NCBI GenBank assembly: GCA_019240525.1
Contig: JAFAYE010000001.1
Coordinates: 1,337,300 to 1,401,299 of the forward strand
Reading direction: 5' to 3'
Length of the DNA: 64,000 bases
Source of the DNA: Candidatus Eremiobacterota bacterium
Lineage (GTDB): Bacteria; Vulcanimicrobiota; Vulcanimicrobiia; Vulcanimicrobiales; Vulcanimicrobiaceae
The position numbers and the translations under genes are program-made. The notes under the pieces were generated by a model. That model did not search any database, was not told the DNA's origin, and saw only the letters and a list, made by a program, of their open reading frames with translations. Below are positions 63,334 to 64,000 of this stretch, one piece after another; position 1 is the stretch's first letter; every line of letters begins with the position of its first letter.

Positions 63334-63570
63334 CGTCTTGCGGCGTGGATCGAACCTGCGTTCTCGCAGGTGGGTGCGGCCCGGGCGCCGGGCGAGCAGG
63401 CATTCCGCCCAAGCCCGTCCGTCGTATCCGGAGCTGATGCTCCCTCGGTTAACTAAGTCGGTTCGGTACCAGCGCGCGCTGCGCGCTATACGCAGTCGAG
63501 CCTCTCTACCGTAACACCGCCCGTCAAGCGGTGCCGAGGAAGGGCGTCCGCGCGGTTGAAAGCGTGGCCG
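63334..63570. other. 237-base structured non-coding gap
   Basis: No convincing gene is seen. Five small perfect hairpins follow each other: CCTGCG-TTCT-CGCAGG, GCCCGG-GCG-CCGGGC, GGAGC-TGAT-GCTCC, AGCGCG-CGCTG-CGCGCT and CACCGC-CCGTCAA-GCGGTG. I tested it by eye against tRNA, tmRNA, RNase P, SRP and 6S signatures and found no match. It could be a leader of the next gene or a small structured RNA. Confidence 0.5.
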
Positions 63571-63749
63571 ATGCTATCGATTTCGGCCGCGCCCATCGAG
63601 CTGCCGCTACTTCATCCGTTCAAGATCGCGCGCGGGGAAGCCGAGACGGTCGCGAAATCGGTGGTGATCCGAGTGCGTTGCGGGGAGAGCGAAGGCATCG
63701 GTGAAGCGACGCCGATCGAACGATACGGCGAATCGGTTGAAAGCGTGGC
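63553..63749 (+). repeat. 16-base direct repeat around the epimerase start
   Basis: CGGTTGAAAGCGTGGC occurs at 63553-63568, just before the ATG at 63571, and again at 63734-63749 inside the coding region (in another frame relation). The copies are 181 bases apart. Confidence 0.6.
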
Positions 63750-64000
63750 GACGTATTTCGAATCACACGCACTCGCCTGCCAAGATCCGTATCATCTCGA
63801 GGCGCTCTTGCACGACGGAATCGCCCCGGCCGCGCGTGCCGGCCTCGACATCGCCTTGCACGATCTCATCGGCAAGGAACTCGGCAAGCCGCTCTACGCG
63901 CTCTTCGGCCTCGATTCCGCAGCGACCCCGGCGACGTCGCGAACGATCGGCATCGCGGCTCCCGACGAAACCCTCCGCAAGCTCGCCGAGGTCGCGGATA
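63571..64000 (+). CDS. dipeptide epimerase (enolase superfamily), 3' end cut
   Basis: The first 143 residues are visible: LLHPFKIARGEAETVAKSVVIRVRC, GEATPIERYGESVESVA, and ARAGLDIALHDLIGKELGKPLYALFGL, the N-terminal capping domain of Ala-Glu/dipeptide epimerases (muconate-lactonizing subgroup). TSRTIGIA begins the barrel; the catalytic Lys residues lie beyond the edge. Such enzymes recycle peptidoglycan dipeptides. ATG 63571 has no strong ribosome site; TTG 63556 is an alternative. Confidence 0.85.
   Translation, partial: MLSISAAPIELPLLHPFKIARGEAETVAKSVVIRVRCGESEGIGEATPIERYGESVESVATYFESHALACQDPYHLEALLHDGIAPAARAGLDIALHDLIGKELGKPLYALFGLDSAATPATSRTIGIAAPDETLRKLAEVAD

Noticed and set aside
63334-63570. 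tRNA or tmRNA in the gap
   Set aside because: GGTTCGATCC on the minus strand at first looks like a T arm, but its stem (GCAGG against CACGC) does not pair and no acceptor stem or tag frame ending in Ala-Ala is found.

Overview
The window is a GC-rich, tightly packed bacterial chromosome segment with about 70 protein genes, one tRNA and no sign of phage, insertion sequences or CRISPR. Many starts are GTG or TTG and many stop/start pairs overlap (ATGA, GTGA, TGATG). The cell looks diderm: there is a TonB-dependent-receptor-like protein, an OstA/LptA-like protein, several lipoproteins and an outer-membrane-type c-cytochrome/barrel protein. Yet the glyA-deaminase-wecA-wecB-atp-murA-mreB block has the gene order known from Firmicutes, and an RsbV/RsbW/sigma partner-switching set is present. 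Together this points to a diderm lineage of the Terrabacteria. Candidatus Eremiobacterota (WPS-2) is my best guess; it is inference, not read from a marker gene.

Layout. 1-5.4 kb: an SDR running off the left edge, then rpsO and pnp, separated by an inverted split transketolase. 5.4-8.4 kb: a TonB-receptor-like protein divergent from a small secreted protein and a TPR protein. 8.4-13.4 kb: a copper/cytochrome module of two cupredoxin lipoproteins flanking a cupredoxin-Sco fusion, then a mono-haem outer-membrane-type protein and a two-component system. 13.4-16.9 kb: UbiD decarboxylase, UbiA prenyltransferase (late menaquinone-type steps) and a periplasmic binding protein. 17-19.6 kb: a GntR(YtrA-type)-controlled ABC exporter operon with a 37-codon leader gene, a consensus-like promoter and a palindromic operator. 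19.6-31.7 kb: accessory genes (wHTH-TPR regulator, lipid kinase, two MFS pumps, a phosphoesterase with a seven-repeat GloVer lipoprotein, a BlaI/M56 pair, a tRNA-Leu, an HtrA-like protease).

31.7-35.7 kb: an NHEJ operon (LigD PE-ligase, LigD polymerase, Ku, GNAT). 35.7-39.6 kb: a DUF255/YyaL protein, a GT-C-like membrane protein and an exported protein. 39.6-45.9 kb: alaS, the rsbV-rsbW-sigma set, two envelope-stress-type small proteins and a cysteine desulfurase. 46-51 kb: rarA, an lptA-like gene, a YrdC-family gene, mreB and murA. 51-58.6 kb: a complete F1Fo ATP synthase operon with atpI and atpZ and two different b-type subunits. 58.6-62.6 kb: wecB, wecA, dCMP deaminase, glyA and what looks like a truncated rpiB. 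62.6-64 kb: a TIM-barrel isomerase-like gene, a structured non-coding gap and the start of a dipeptide epimerase.

The most novel-looking unit is the cupredoxin / cupredoxin-Sco / cytochrome / two-component module. The second is the leader-peptide-plus-operator arrangement before the GntR ABC operon.
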